From NCBI GenBank assembly GCA_036250195.1, contig JAVHZZ010000003.1, positions 86,445,418 to 86,509,417 on the forward strand: DNA of 64,000 bases. The letters run 5' to 3'. The notes beneath the pieces are model-generated. The model saw only the letters and a list, made by a program, of their open reading frames with translations. It made no database searches and was not told the origin of the DNA. A program made the translations under genes and the position numbers. Of the stretch, positions 11,301 through 23,549 are shown one piece after another. The stretch is from Mixophyes australis (taxonomy: Eukaryota > Chordata > Amphibia > Anura > Limnodynastidae). Position 1 is the first letter of the stretch; each line of letters opens with the position of its first letter.

Positions 11301-12019
11301 TCAAAATCTGTGCTACCGTCCATAAGAAAAAGGCATGGGAAACATAGAGAGAGGTGATATGCCTGCTAGGGTAAGTGTACCTGCTCTATAGGGAGGGAAT
11401 TTCAAGGGTTGATTAAAAGGGGGTAACTTGGAGGTAACTTAAAAATCTGATACACAATGAGTTAACTTGAGAACCTTAGTAGCCCTACTAAACATTACAA
11501 TTACATGTTACAAGTTCATGTTGGTCACAAGGCAGCTGATTGTACCATTGGTACAACGGGAGTGAACTGGAACTGTGAGGTCATTTGCCACCTTAGACAT
11601 TACTCGGCAATGGGAGGAGGAAGCCACTATTGGGCTGAGAGTTTGGAGAAAAAACCTTTTTGGCAAAGTATTTCAATCCTGCTTCAGTTAAGGAGAGAAG
11701 AACTAGGAATCGACTTGAAAGCCCCAACAATACATGACACCAACTTGCCTCAGCGCAAATGAGCCTGGTATTCAGTGTTTCCTCCTTGCTAGGATGACTG
11801 CTTAAAGGTCTAGGAACATCTCTATGTTTTGCAGCAGACCACTTTTATTTCCTGAGAAGCATGCTGCTTTCAGAATTTAATTTTTATTATAAAAAGTGAG
11901 TATTCATGGCCATGTATTCATGGGCTTGTTTCTGGCGAGCACCAGGATGTGTTTTTTAAGAATAGAGTTGGAGACAATGTCAGTGATAGCCCTAATATTT
12001 GTGCACTGTAAAATAGAGC
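11301..12019. other. Unassigned sequence
   Basis: An 85-codon open frame starting at 11505 has no recognisable domain and no supporting context. I leave it as chance. Confidence 0.3.
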
Positions 12020-12515
12020 ATCTCTCATCCACACTAATTACCTGCACCCATTCCCAGTTACAGGATTTTTTTTGGGTTGCACCCACTTTGTGGAATTCCC
12101 TCCCTCACACAATAAGACTTTCCTCTAGTCTTCAAACCTTCAAGCATTCTCTAAAAACCCACCTCTTCACGCAAGCTTAGAAAATTCCTCAAACGCCCTC
12201 TTCAACATGCCTAGGTTACCCTACTAACACCCTTTACACAGTTCACACAAGACCACAACCTTTTGACCAACATTGCTGTGTGACTGGATCATATAGCGCA
12301 GTAAGCAATTTTACTTTTACCAGTATGCAATATGTAGTATTTAACCTCATGTATCAAACTCCCATTGTCCCATAGATCGTAAGCTTGCAGCTTGCTCTAA
12401 CCTATCTGTCTGTCTGTATTACTTTATTGTTTTATTACTGTGTTTGTTCTCAATTGTAAAGAGCTACAGAATTTGATATATAAATATACGTTAATGTTGA
12501 TGATGATGATGACAG
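12020..12515 (+). mobile_element. L2-type LINE 3' end
   Basis: Translation around 12075-12178 gives 'APTLWNSLPHTIRLSSSLQT', then 'FKHSLKTHLF' and a stop, the conserved C-terminus of L2-group ORF2 ('AP.LWNSLP..IR...SL..FK..LKTHLF'). Downstream is an L2-like 3' UTR with 'gatcgtaagcttgcagcttg' and a (TGATGA) tail at about 12497-12511. The copy is strongly 5' truncated, as is usual for LINEs. Confidence 0.75.
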
Positions 12516-12779
12516 AACAGATTTTTGTGCCCAGGAGGTGTACTTGCATCTCTTAAATCCTTTTGGTTTTCAAGTTGCTTGGTCCTGTTCCCTCTTTTTC
12601 TATTGTTTTTCTTGCATATGGATAGTAAATACATTGGTGTACAATTTTTTCTTATATTTGAACTAGTATTGCTATTTAGTATTCATATAAACCAATCTGA
12701 TTAATTTATAATTTTTAATTTAGTCATTAAAATAATTTGCTTTACTTTTAATTTCATAATATCTCCTGTATTTTTACAT

Positions 12780-13900
12780 ATTGAGCGTGATTCGAGTCTG
12801 GACATACGTCCATATGTGCAGCATATCTTGCATGAGAACATACTGTGCATGCCCAAAAATGTGCATTACGCAAGTGAGCGCTATTGCACGGAATTCATAT
12901 ACGTAAGCATCTGACACATACGATCCCTTATGACTTAAGAGGCATAGCAAGTAAGGGTAGGGAGGGATAACGTAGGCCATGCACATTAAGGATGTGTTTA
13001 CAAAGATTCGACAAGCTCAAATCCTGTGTTTATAGTAAGTCTACTTGTTTGCAGCTACATATTTTGCACCTGTTACAGGACAGATGTAAATGCCAGATGA
13101 TAGTGATGAATAACACGGCATTACCTCTCAAATTCAGATTGGATGATTGTCAATTCATCTGAACACCTGACACCACTGTTCTCATCAAACACCCCTATAT
13201 CAGACCATTGGAGGGGACGCCTATTGTGTCATTTCATTTTTCAGAAGCAATGTGGTCTTTGTCAAAGTGGAATGTGAAACATATTTTACTAACTTGTATG
13301 CATGTGTGTCAGTAGCAATAAACTGAAAGCATTGCATATTTTATTTATAAGCAGTTTCATATGTTAGCATTCTTTAAAAAGACCACTTGTATTAGGCTAC
13401 ATGGCAATACAATATGTTATGTGAAATCTAGAATTTTTTTATTTGCCCCACTAAGTTGCTTTGGTTTTAGTATGCATTGTTGGACTTTGTAAGTATTTTT
13501 TGTTTCTAATTTGAAATATCAAAGTGTCCTGAAATTATTCTATGCAGATGTACATTAAATTTTTTTCCCCATCTTTCTCACATATAGCGACATGTAGCAG
13601 AGCTGGTTATTCTAGATGATGACAGACATTGTCCCTCCAAAACTAGCAACTGGAACAATGCAACCAGCCCAAGGAGTATGTCTTCAGGCCATGTGTCAGC
13701 CTCTTTGGTACATCAGATGCTGAGATTATACATCGCTAACGGTTTCCACCTTATGTCCATAAAGCAGCAATTTGCCACCATAGCTGGCTTTCGGCATGTT
13801 ATAGGGGCATATGATGGTACACATATAGCCTTGAACCCATGTGAAAATTAAACTATTTTTAGGAATAGGAAAAATTTCCACTCCATAAATGTTTGATACG
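12780..13900 (+). mobile_element. PIF/Harbinger transposon relic, 3' truncated
   Basis: A Harbinger-like left end ('gcgtgattcgagtctgga' near 12784) and a subterminal stretch shared with 3125-3360 precede a transposase fragment at 13743-13893. The right end is absent because Penelope-like sequence begins at about 13900. Confidence 0.45.
13743..13896 (+). pseudogene. Harbinger (HARBI1-like) transposase fragment
   Basis: The frame starting at 13743 reads 'FHLMSIKQQFATIAGF', then 'HVIGAYDGTHIAL', and after one in-frame stop 'FRNRKNFHSINV'. This follows the HARBI1 pattern 'F..IAGFP.V.GAIDGTH..I' and '..NRK..HSINV'. The D of DGTH is the first acidic residue of the DDE nuclease. The stop between the two blocks and a TGA right after 'SINV' show it is dead. 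The rest of the DDE domain is lost at the junction with the Penelope-like sequence. Confidence 0.7.
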
Positions 13901-14509
13901 TGGTGCCCACATATTATAATTTACCCAAAATACACAATGCCCCCACTTATCCCCCTGGACGTCCTATAATATTAGGGTTAGGATCAATCTTTCTTTTTTT
14001 GTTGATTCATTTTCACAGGGTCATGTCACGTCTCTTAAATCACATATTAAAGATACTACACATTTTTTAAAACTTATTGATTCAATAATTTAGAAAGATT
14101 AATATATATTTTTAACTTTCGACATAGAATTGCTTTACTCATATATATCTCATGATCTTGGTATTATGGGCGGTGGAATTTTCTCTTTAAAGGGATACCA
14201 ATTTGGGAGATAGGATGCGTTACTATTAATTATTTTGTCTTCAATAAACAATATTATTTACAGACATGAATAATTTCAATGCCTACTTCCTTTTTGGGAC
14301 TCTTTGGCGTGATCTGCTTGGGGTGAACCTAATTCTCTAGTCCAGATATATAGATGACATCTTTTTTGTTTGTTTGAGATGGGGGTGTTTCATCTATTAA
14401 CAATTTTGGTTTGCAATTAACCAGCACATATACCGTATTTTTCGCTCCGTAAGACACACCTGACTATAAGACGCACCTAGTTTTAGAGGAGAAAAACATA
14501 CACTGGCCC

Positions 14510-14590
14510 CTTCACTCACACAAAATACACTGGCCCCTTCACTCACACAAAATACACTGGCCCCTTCACTCATCCAAAATACACTAGCCC
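14510..14590. repeat. Short tandem repeat, unit 31 bases
   Basis: About two and a half copies of a 31-base unit containing 'aaaatacactggccccttca', just before the CA-rich tract and inside the TA-flanked element. Confidence 0.7.
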
Positions 14591-14755
14591 CTTCACTCAC
14601 ACTCACCAACACACACACACACTATATTAACACACTGATCCCCACTCTTAGACACACATGCTATGTTAGCACACTGGCACACACACACACACTATAGCCT
14701 CCAGCGCGCACACACACACACACACACACAGTATAGCCTGCAGCACACACACAAA
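14590..14755. repeat. CA-rich microsatellite region
   Basis: Several (CA)n runs are interspersed with 'ctatgttagcacactg'-like spacers. It is internal to the TA-flanked element at 14433-15656. Confidence 0.85.
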
Positions 14756-15310
14756 CAGCTTTCACGGGGTTTGCGCTAGACTTGATTATCATAGGGAAGA
14801 CTGTTTATTATCTGTTTATTATTGTCTACATAAATTTTTAGTAAAGCATAGAAATTGTTCAAGCTGTCTAACAAAATCTGCAACTGGCATAAACTTTGCC
14901 TTTTTTGGCAGCTCAGAGCTGCAGACACTGCTCCTAATATTATTTCGAAGAAGTGAACAGAGCAAAAGCAATAGGTTATTAAAGTTATAAGGACAGTCAA
15001 AAATATTCTAAATTTATCCCTGTTGTTACCGCATTGACTAACTCTATAGTAGAATTCCAAATATTCTACTAGCAAATTTGACCCATTCTTTGAACAATCA
15101 AAAAATATGTGGAGTGACATGATAATTGGTGGTAGTGAAGTGAGGGTTATGAAATAAAATGATAAGGAGCATAGGATAAGTTGAAGGTTTGGAGTGAATG
15201 CAGTACTTGAAGGAAGGACAGTTGGGCTCAGGCTGAACAGTTATATATAGCTGAATCAGCAACAGAGATAAGCAGCAAATCTAGCAGACATGTTATAAAA
15301 GGACAGGAAG

Positions 15311-15543
15311 AAAACTTACATGTCCAGCGTGGAGAAGCGGGTCCCGGCCAGGCTGCAGATCCTCATGATCGTCTGTCCCCCCGCCTATCTGTGAGGACCT
15401 AGCTATCACATGGGACATGCACCACATGACAGGTGCCGCCCCATGTGATAGCTAGGTCCTCACAGATAGGCGGGGGGACGGACAATCATGAGGATCTGCA
15501 GCCTGGCCGGGATCCGCTTCTCCGCGCTGGACATGTAAGTTTT
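15311..15543. repeat. Long inverted repeat, 104-base arms
   Basis: Arms 15311-15414 and 15440-15543 are reverse complements with only a few mismatches, around a 25-base spacer. They begin 'aaaacttacatgtccagcg' and end with its complement. The GC content is clearly higher than the surroundings. This may be a snapback element nested in the TA-flanked element or part of that element's own structure. Confidence 0.85.
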
Positions 15544-16768
15544 CTTTTCTTCCTTCCTTCCTTTCTGGCTTGCAGTATTCGCTCCATAAGACGCACACAC
15601 TTTTTCCCCCACTTTTTTGGGGGGAAAAAGTGCGTCTTATGGAGCGAAAAATACGGTAGCTATATGCACATTAGTTATATGGCTATTGCCCTAATGATGA
15701 ATAATAATATTATTACAACTAAGACCTTCATCAAAGAGGTTGATTCAAATAGCTTTCTGAACTACAATAGTAGTCACCATAATAAACAATATAGCGGTTG
15801 CGTAGAAATTGTTTTATGAGAGAAAATTTTGATGAAAATGCATATAATATTTGTTAGTCTTTTAAAAAACAAAGATATCCAGATACTATATTAAATAAGG
15901 CTCTTAAAAAAGTAGAAGAGATAAATTAGAACTGTCTTCTAGAACCTAAATCTAAACAGACAAATACCAAGAACACCAAAAACAGGTCAATTTCCTTTGT
16001 TGCACAATATAATATATATGCGTCTGAAATTAGAAAAATCATAGAGAAAAATTCAGAGTTTTTAAAATTAGATGACATTGTAGGATCACAAATAGATAAT
16101 TGTAGAAATGTTATCTTTAGGAAGTCAAGAAATTTAAAGCAAAAATATTCACCAGGTTTTTTGTTTTTTAAAAAAGAAGGAGACGGAGGTCCATACAAAC
16201 AATACCATCTCAGCTTGGTTACCTTAGAGGGAAAATTGTATCTATAAATGTAGTTGAACTAAGTGTATGACATGTTTTCAGGTCCACCATAGCAGTAGAG
16301 ATTTTGTTTCATTTGCAACAAAAGACAATTCAATATTTTGAAATGTTTACATTGCATTTCCATCAATGTAATATATTTAATTGAGTACAAATGCTAAGTG
16401 CAATATATAGGACATACGACCATGGCCCTAAATATACAGTTCCTAGAGCATAGAAGGAATGTGATGAGGAAATAAAAAAAAATCATAGGAGGGGGGGAGG
16501 CTGTTACAGATTACTATGCAGAAGGGAGACATATTGGATATTTAGGATGAAAACCCTTGTTCCCCAGGTCCTCAATGATATGGTGGAACTTAACATGGTC
16601 TGAATAATGATGGAACTATTTAAAGTCAGTTGTCTATTAAATATGGTTGGTTATCATCCAAATATCTGAAGTTACATATTTTTGAAATCTTATAGTAATT
16701 ATTTGATATGTGAGCTTGTAATATGTTTGTTTTTTACTAATTGAAATATATATAATATATGGAGCTGA

Positions 16769-17083
16769 TTAGGTCCGCATAGGTCTCATGTGAAGCATAT
16801 TTAATGTATGATTTTGGTTAAGTGACAGAATACCGCATCTGTCACTGAGATCATGAGTAACAAAGAGTGAGTCTAATGGGTGAAATTTGTTGACGTTTTT
16901 AGGGAAAGTCAGCAGCTCACCTTCGGAGCCCGTCCAAATTAGTAGCAAATCATCAATATCACGGAAGTATGCCAGAGGTTTCATTGTGAAAGTTGATAAG
17001 AAATCCTCCATTAGCATACTGAGGTGACATCTTATTACCCATGGAACTTCCCATACACTGCAGGTATATGTCTTTTCCAACAC
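16769..17083 (-). pseudogene. Penelope-like element copy B, RT catalytic fragment, antisense
   Basis: The minus-strand open frame reads '...VPWVIRCHLSMLMEDFLS...', then 'YFRDIDDLLLIWTGSEGEL'. This matches the PLE block '..MG...AP..ANL.M..FE' followed by 'W.RYIDD.FLIW.G....L'. The catalytic box has RDIDD instead of the usual RYIDD. 'NVNKFHPLDSLFVTH' continues the PLE pattern downstream. It lies antisense between copies A and C. It is the part of RT that copy C lacks, but the orientation rules out a simple continuous element. Confidence 0.7.
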
Positions 17084-17117
17084 AAAATATATTATGATTG
17101 AGTACCAACCTGATCAG

Positions 17118-17262
17118 ATGCAGGGTCGACATGAAGAGAAAAATATGGGAATTCCAACTGATAAGAACATTCCAGTCATTAACTCAAGGGCTCAATCTAA
17201 CACCTGGATTTATGATCCACTACATGGACACACTTCACACACCACAGAAAAGTGACTCCAGA
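17118..17262 (+). pseudogene. Penelope-like endonuclease C-terminal tail
   Basis: Translation gives 'WEFQLIRTFQSLTQGLNLTP' followed by 'GFMIHY' and a short tail. This resembles the end of PLE GIY-YIG proteins, '..E..FI..L.TL.P.GLN...GF..HY'. It is followed directly by the PLE 3' region at 17400-17640, so it looks like the 3' end of one Penelope copy placed head-to-tail before copy C. Confidence 0.6.
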
Positions 17263-17399
17263 TCTCTGAACTCTTAAGACTATTACTCATCCATTGTAAA
17301 AAAAAACGTAGTTTTATTACTTTAGCTCATCTTAATGATGTATCCCCCCAGTACAAATTTCTTGATGTAACAGCTCTTACTTGTTGTGCCTTTTCCTCA

Positions 17400-17640
17400 G
17401 TCAGTCATTTGTAAACTTGCCTGATGAAGGGGCCTCTGTGCTCTGAAAGCTAGCAAATATAATCATTTTTTGTGGTTAGCCAATAAAGGTATCACTCTTA
17501 TAATACTTTTGTCTTTTTTGACACAAAAGTATTTAACATCACATAGATTTTTTCTGGCTAACACGGTACTGCAATAATAATAATAAGAAAAAACATTTTT
17601 GCTACACATTTTGTTAATGGAAGATACCCCAATGTACTGA
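17400..17640 (+). repeat. Penelope-like terminal region, upstream copy (pseudo-LTR)
   Basis: About 100 bases (17444-17545) with 'gcaaatataatc', 'gccaataaaggt' and 'taatacttttgtctttttt' recur at 19707-19810 on the same strand, after copy C. Just upstream is 'cctgatgaaggggcctctg', a phrase common at Penelope tails. PLEs often carry such direct repeats because copies lie in partial tandem. AATAAAG at 17484 could act as a polyadenylation signal. Confidence 0.7.
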
Positions 17641-17646
17641 ACACAG

Positions 17647-19690
17647 ATGGATCTTAAAAACCTACTGAAGAAACTGGCACAACTGAACAGCGACGGCTTT
17701 TTCCTATCCAGATGCAAAAAGAGAATGTAATTCCCAAAGGTCTCATGATCAGGAATTCAACTTGACACACCTACAATACTCACTACTCACAAAAACTTTG
17801 CTACATATCATTTGAACAACTGCAAAATCACCTTATTGGACTTTTCTATAATAAGAGGAGAACTAACGAAGATAAGATTAATTTCCTAAATACCACAATA
17901 CAGGGACCTGTGTCATATCCAACCAGGAAATATCTGCGTGATTTCTTTTATAAATTACAACATCACCTAATCACCAATAAGGAAAAGAAACTCAACAGAC
18001 TAAGGATGAAAGCTGGTCTCAATGTGCCAGACAAAGAGCAAAATTCACATAAGAATTTGGATACATCGTCATCTGTTGTGAACCTCTCACAATATGACCC
18101 AAGCACAGTGGAAAAGAGGGTTTTATCCAGAGGACTTACATTCTCTCCCACAAAACCACTCAACACGGCTCAGTTTTGCAGTGATATGAAAGAATTCTTT
18201 CGAACATTGCGATAAAAGGAATAATTTTATGAAAAAACAGATATCACATCACAAACTGATATGCAGCAAGAAAATCCTAGAAAGAAAAAGAGGACAAACT
18301 GGACCCCACAGCCGGGACACAACCAAACTATGGATCACTATATTGACTGTTTCAGAAAAAAAGTTAAATGTGAGATTTTGGACAAACATCACAAAGTGAC
18401 ACACAATCTCAATGTGGAGGAGAGGAATACTTTAAAATCATTAAAATCTAACAACAATTTCATCATTAAACCAGCAGATAAAGGAGGAGCTGTAGTAATT
18501 ATGAATACATCAGATTACATTCAGGAAGCACACATACAGCTCTCGGATAAAAAATACTACACTCTGATTATGGAAGACCCCACCAAACAACACACAAAAT
18601 AACTTATAAAGATCATAAATGGTTTCAACCCTGGATCATCCTCTTTACTGAACCTTATACTGGACAATCCTGGAACATCCTCTCTACTGGACCTTATACC
18701 AGACAACCCCAAAATGGGTACCTTCTACATGTTACCTAAAATACATAAAGAAGGCAATCCAGGGAGACCAATAAATTTTGGTATTGGGAACCTTAACGGA
18801 AAATATTTCTGGCTGGATAGAGAATGTTCTAAAACCTTTGGTGAGACGAACACTCAGCTATATCCAGGATACCACAGACATTCTCTGCAAACTTTCATCC
18901 CTAGGTCCACTACCAGAGGACTCAATACTGGCAACTATGGATGGGGAGTCTCTGTACTCTAACATACGCCACAAGGATTGCATAGCCGTATGCCAACACT
19001 ACCTTCACAAAAACAGTCTAGCCATGGAGCCGACCCTGCAGCTGATCAGGTTCATACTCACGATATCAGATACATTTCCTGGACATGACCCTATACAATA
19101 AAAAATATACTATACAAACATCAGTCTATCATAAACGTATAGGCCACCCAGCATATCTGAGATGGAACAGCTCTCACCCAGGACACATAAAGAAGTCAAT
19201 TTTCAGCCAAGCTCTGAGATACATTCGGATTTGTTCAGACAGTGAAGACAGAAAAGAAGACCTGCTATCACTGAGAGTACATTCCTACAAAAAGGATACC
19301 ATCCAATAGTTATAGATGAACAGATCCACAGAGCCACAAGGATCCCAAGGAGTAGCCTCGTGGATTACAAACAGAAGGAGGTTAACAGCAGAGTGTCCCT
19401 AGGGGTCACTTACAATCCCAACAAGAACATCTCGGGCAAAACTGCTGCTGACCCTCAACCCATATTTAAGAAAGCCAATAGACTGAAGGAAATATTCCCA
19501 GATTTACCTCTTCTTTCATACAAACGGCCTCCAAAATTAAGAAATCTCCTCGTTAGAAGTGCCCTCTCATCATCATCAGAGACTGGCACCTTCCCTTGCA
19601 AAAAACAAAAAATGCAAAACCTGCACCCATGTCCTACCAACAAACATAGTCCACATTTCCAACACACAATGGGACTATAAAATAACATTT
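17647..19690 (+). pseudogene. Penelope-like element copy C (Neptune-type), RT pseudogene
   Basis: The ATG at 17647 opens 'MDLKNLLKKLAQLNSDGFFL', the N-terminal region. Later blocks, in several frames: 'NLSQYDPSTVEKRVLSRGL' (about 18080), 'IIKPADKGGAVVI' (about 18463), 'GTFYMLPKIHKEGNPGRPI' (about 18717), 'ILATMDGESLYSNIRH' (about 18925), 'SSHPGHIKKSIFSQALRYIR' (about 19170) and 'KLRNLLVRSAL' (about 19534). These follow the Penelope RT and linker order. The catalytic YIDD block is missing between about 19080 and 19120. The protein ends in the linker at 'ITFSCTSS', right before the GIY-YIG domain should start. Several stops and frameshifts make it inactive. Confidence 0.8.
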
Positions 19691-19706
19691 TCATGTACAT
19701 CATCCT

Positions 19707-19810
19707 GTGAAAGTTAGCAAATATAATCTTTTTTTCTTGGTTGGCCAATAAAGGTGTCACTCCAATAATACTTTTGTCTTTTTTGACACTAAAGTATTTA
19801 GCAACACATA
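19707..19810 (+). repeat. Penelope-like terminal region, downstream copy
   Basis: Direct repeat of 17444-17545 with about a dozen differences. It abuts the RT-linker coding sequence of copy C, so a deletion removed the endonuclease domain and joined the linker to the 3' region. Confidence 0.75.
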
Positions 19811-19814
19811 AAAA

Positions 19815-22292
19815 AAAATTCAAACAGAGCAATGACTACATCAGCACTTTAGTTGGGAGGCCCAGGAGGAAGCCCAAATTGAAATTCAAAAGGAGCCCAA
19901 TGAAGAAGCAGGGAACCCATACCAGATTCCTGATGAAAAATGTAAGCATCTTGATTTACTAATATTGTAATATATTTTACTGTGTTGTTTCTGTAGGCCT
20001 CATAACTTATTTACTTGCTGATCCCATATTTGCCTAGGCCCAGACAAATGCTGCTATTATACAGGTGTATTAATTAATGGCCATAATACATTTTTGCCCT
20101 TACCTAAAACAATCCCACCACAATTATATAAAAAGAGCCTTCAATCTAAGATATGCACAAATGTATATATGGAAGCATCTTAATACGCAAGGGAAGTATG
20201 GAACTGTACACTGTTTAATGTTTATAATTTACATATGTCCAATTATCTTTATAGTCATGCTAATAAATCAACTAGATTCTTAGACTATATAGAGCTTGTT
20301 CCTCATCACTATCAGTATGTATTATTAAAAAAATGTTTTAAAATGTGTAGTATTTGCTAAATTGGACTGATCCACATGAGCCACCATCCCAACCCAAGTC
20401 ATCAATTGAGGAAGTTGCATTCCTACCCCTTGGTATCCATGTTTGGATATTTATCCCAGTGCCTGACTGCTGCTGCAACTGGTTGAATTGACTTTGATTC
20501 CTCTATTTACTTACAAATTGTAAGTCTCCAGTTATTTATATGCAATTATGTGATTAATATATGTGATTAATATATGTGATTAATATTAAGTTTCTGTTCT
20601 TACTCGTCTCATCATCTCTTACTCCTCAGAGTGATGGCTTATAATAAAAATAGTATAGGGGAGAATGAAGGACTAAAGAAGAATAGCAAAGAACTGACTC
20701 ACTCCTACATGTTAGAGATTCCATAATCTAACACAAAATATAGCCTACGTTAGTATTACAGTAAGAAGAAATATATTGTTTATCTTATGTAATGACACCA
20801 CAGAGAACCATGAAAACAGGTATCATGATTTCTGCTTTGTGTATAATTTGGACCTAATCCTAGATTTGAAACAGTTCATTATGCATTACCTATGTACTAG
20901 AAAAATGTATTTCTAAGCTGTACAGTACATTACAGACATTCTTTGTGTTGAGTTAAATTGATTTACCTATTTAATACAATCATTTATTTAATTTGGTTTA
21001 CTTGGTCATGAGTAACTTTAAAAATGTTCAGCGGAATCACTCAGTCAACATTATATTTATAAACTGCTACTGAACTCTGCCTTATTCCAGCAATTCTCCA
21101 TGTGGTCTAGAATAACGATAGACAAAGATCCCTAAGCATGAGTTGCCCAGCATGGTATGAAATAAAATAATAAAATAAAAAAAGGGTGAAAAATATCCAT
21201 TAAAAAGGCCAGCAATACATCTGAATAGAATTTACATATATTCATTATTAATAAATATTAAATATATATTCATAAACACTTACATTTAATATTTTATTTA
21301 CTGTATTGCACACACACACATACATACACATACACACACGCACACACACATATATCTTTGCACTACTTGTGCAAAGTAAACGATAGATAAAGATAATGAA
21401 GAAATGTAGGGAAAAACTGGTTGTGCTATATGTATTAAAAAGAAAAAAAGTTTCTCCACTTAAGTTAAACAAAAGTATACCAGCAAGCTGCTGGTGTTTT
21501 ATCATAACCAGACCCACCTGAACATGGATGATGGGAAACACAAAATATTGTCACCAGTAATAGTTCAAGAGCTAACACTCTTAGGAAGTCTCCAGTTACA
21601 AAATGCAATTACAACCTCATTTAATCAGAGTTATTGTAAACCAAACAATTCCCTTTATAAATGTAGTATTAAAAATACAAAGCCTATCTGACATGTCAAT
21701 TGTTTAACACAAAAACTGAATGCTATTAAATGGGATTTGATATGAAAAATAGTCACGAATCTTATTGAATAAACATTGAAAAAGCATTGTAATGACAAAC
21801 TGACATACAGAAATATGAATGCAAAATATATATTTTTTTAAATAAAACTGAAATAAAACACAGAAATGGAAGAACCTTGCAGAGTTGGAAGTGATGTGCT
21901 GAGAGAGGCTTGGAACACAATAATCAAGATAATATTGTCTACACAAGGACTAAATGTGATCCCTAGTGAACTGTGTCCAGGTTATTGAACTCAACTTACA
22001 GTGATTGATGAGTGAGATATAAAAATGTTTTTAATGTACATTTTTTTAATCTTGGTATCTCAACCAGAAGAAAAAGATATTGCACTTTTCTGTGCCCCAC
22101 CTTCCTTGCTTTTGTTTTTCACATACTTGTTAGCTTAATATACATTCCAGGCTAGAAGGTTTGGACAATCTCTCAATAGCAAATCTAAAATAATCACAAT
22201 TTTCAACATGTTTCACTGCTTTTTTAAACCTTTTTTTACCTTGCCACAAACCCCCACTCCTTTGTGAAAAAGACACTGGAATTATCACATAG
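19815..22292. other. Unassigned AT-rich sequence with one CA microsatellite
   Basis: No element or coding homology recognised. A (CA)n/(CATA)n tract lies at about 21308-21352. 'tatgtgattaa' is repeated three times near 20547-20584. Confidence 0.35.
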
Positions 22293-23549
22293 GATAGTGT
22301 GAGAAAACGGATGCTACTGGACTGAGGAATTTTTATTCATCACCGTTTCTCACAGCTGTAAAATGTACTTTTTAATCCTTGGCCCAGTCTAAGCATATAC
22401 ACCAGAGCTACGGTGTATTATGTGTATTATTATTTTCATGTTATTAGGTACATTTTTCCCTTGCTATTACCTGCAATATTGTATGTATTTGAAATAGAAA
22501 GAATATTGCCATATTGTGTGAAAATAACAGGACAACAGAAGTCATTTTGATGGTGTTAGCTAAGATAATCTGAGAGATAATTAGTTTAGAACTTCTAGAT
22601 TATATGCAATGTGCCTCCACAGTAAGATACTGGCTGATATAGCATTGGGAAATGTATTAACATGTATCAATATAAATGTTATTGTATCAAAATGTATCAC
22701 AGATTCAGATTGTGTAATGTTGCAGATACAATGTGTCAAATGTCTTGTTCTTGCTATTGTAATTCTTTGTTTAGTGTATACAGCCAAATAGCTAATTGAG
22801 TTAAGCCATTCCATTGTATAATCAAGGTAACAGAGACAGTATGTCTAACAGTTAAAGTTTCCCCTAATAGACCCCTGCTGAAAGGGGGAAGACTGAGACA
22901 TTTGACCCTACTCCCTATGTATAGAGCCAAGAATATAAGTAGAGCAGAATGTCAAGAGAGCTATTCTAGCTTGGAGGATCCTGGTGTACAAGACATCAGC
23001 AAAAAGGACTCTGGGCAGACATTGTAGTACCGCTGGAGAAAACCCTGCCAGGACAGGGTCTGTGTGAGCCAGTATTTCAAGCTGTGCAACATAGTAACTG
23101 TCTAGCTAAATGGTTCGGGTAATATTGCGGGAGGACAAGACTCTGAAAGTGACTGAGATTATTACTTTGGAGTGCTGACTGTAAAAGGCTGCTTGAGGAT
23201 ACATGCTACCATTTACTAGAGATGGGCAGGCTCGGTTCCCAGAGATCTGAACCCACCCAAACTTTGCCTATCCAAATACCGAGCCGAGCAGGCTCGGTAC
23301 TCTCCCTTTCTCGTATTCGTATTTCTGAGCTCGTTCTCGCGAGGTTTAAAAAGCATAAATACCAGCCTCCACAGTAGTCCATCGCCATTTGACAGAGGGA
23401 GAGAGCAGGGTAAGGTCACAGGCTATATTAGAGCAGGGACAGAGCAATAATTGTACACATTATTGTTTCAATTATATTCTATTCAATTCTATTATTAAAA
23501 CCAATTTTTAGAGCAGAAAGAGAGGAGGATAGAGGAGGCTTTTTTTCAA

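Larger units (their letters stand above)
14433..15656. mobile_element. TA-flanked non-autonomous DNA element (Tc1/mariner-like), 1.2 kb
   Basis: The left end is CCGTATTTTTCGCTCC, and the right end is its complement (ggagcgaaaaatacgg, to 15656). TA lies on both sides (14431-14432 and 15657-15658). The subterminal 'ataagacgca' phrase appears at both ends. No transposase is present; the interior has a CA-rich microsatellite (14590-14755) and a long inverted repeat (15311-15543). The 'cgctccataagacgcac' terminus is widespread in vertebrate genomes. TA duplication suggests Tc1/mariner, but the class is an inference. Confidence 0.7.
13900..16620 (+). pseudogene. Penelope-like element copy A (RT to GIY-YIG), split by a TA-flanked insert
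   Basis: PLE landmarks appear in order. 'PTYYNLPKIHNAPTYPPGRP' lies at about 13908, then 'SHIKDTTHFLKLI' (about 14039), 'FDIELLY' (about 14122) and 'SRYIDDIFFV' (about 14338), the RT catalytic box. After the insert at 14433-15656 come a 'RENFDENAY..C.SF..QRYPDTIL' region (about 15815-15890), 'SISFVAQYN' (about 15985) and a GIY-YIG endonuclease remnant 'VQYIGHTTMALNIQFLEHRR' at about 16402. Many stops and frameshifts are present. It interrupts the Harbinger relic on its left. Right border uncertain. Confidence 0.75.

Noticed and set aside
11505..11762. 85-codon plus-strand open frame
   Set aside because: No recognisable domain, no splice or promoter context; likely chance.
15926..16198. 90-codon minus-strand open frame
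   Set aside because: The opposite strand carries the Penelope-like linker and endonuclease homology; the minus frame is a shadow.
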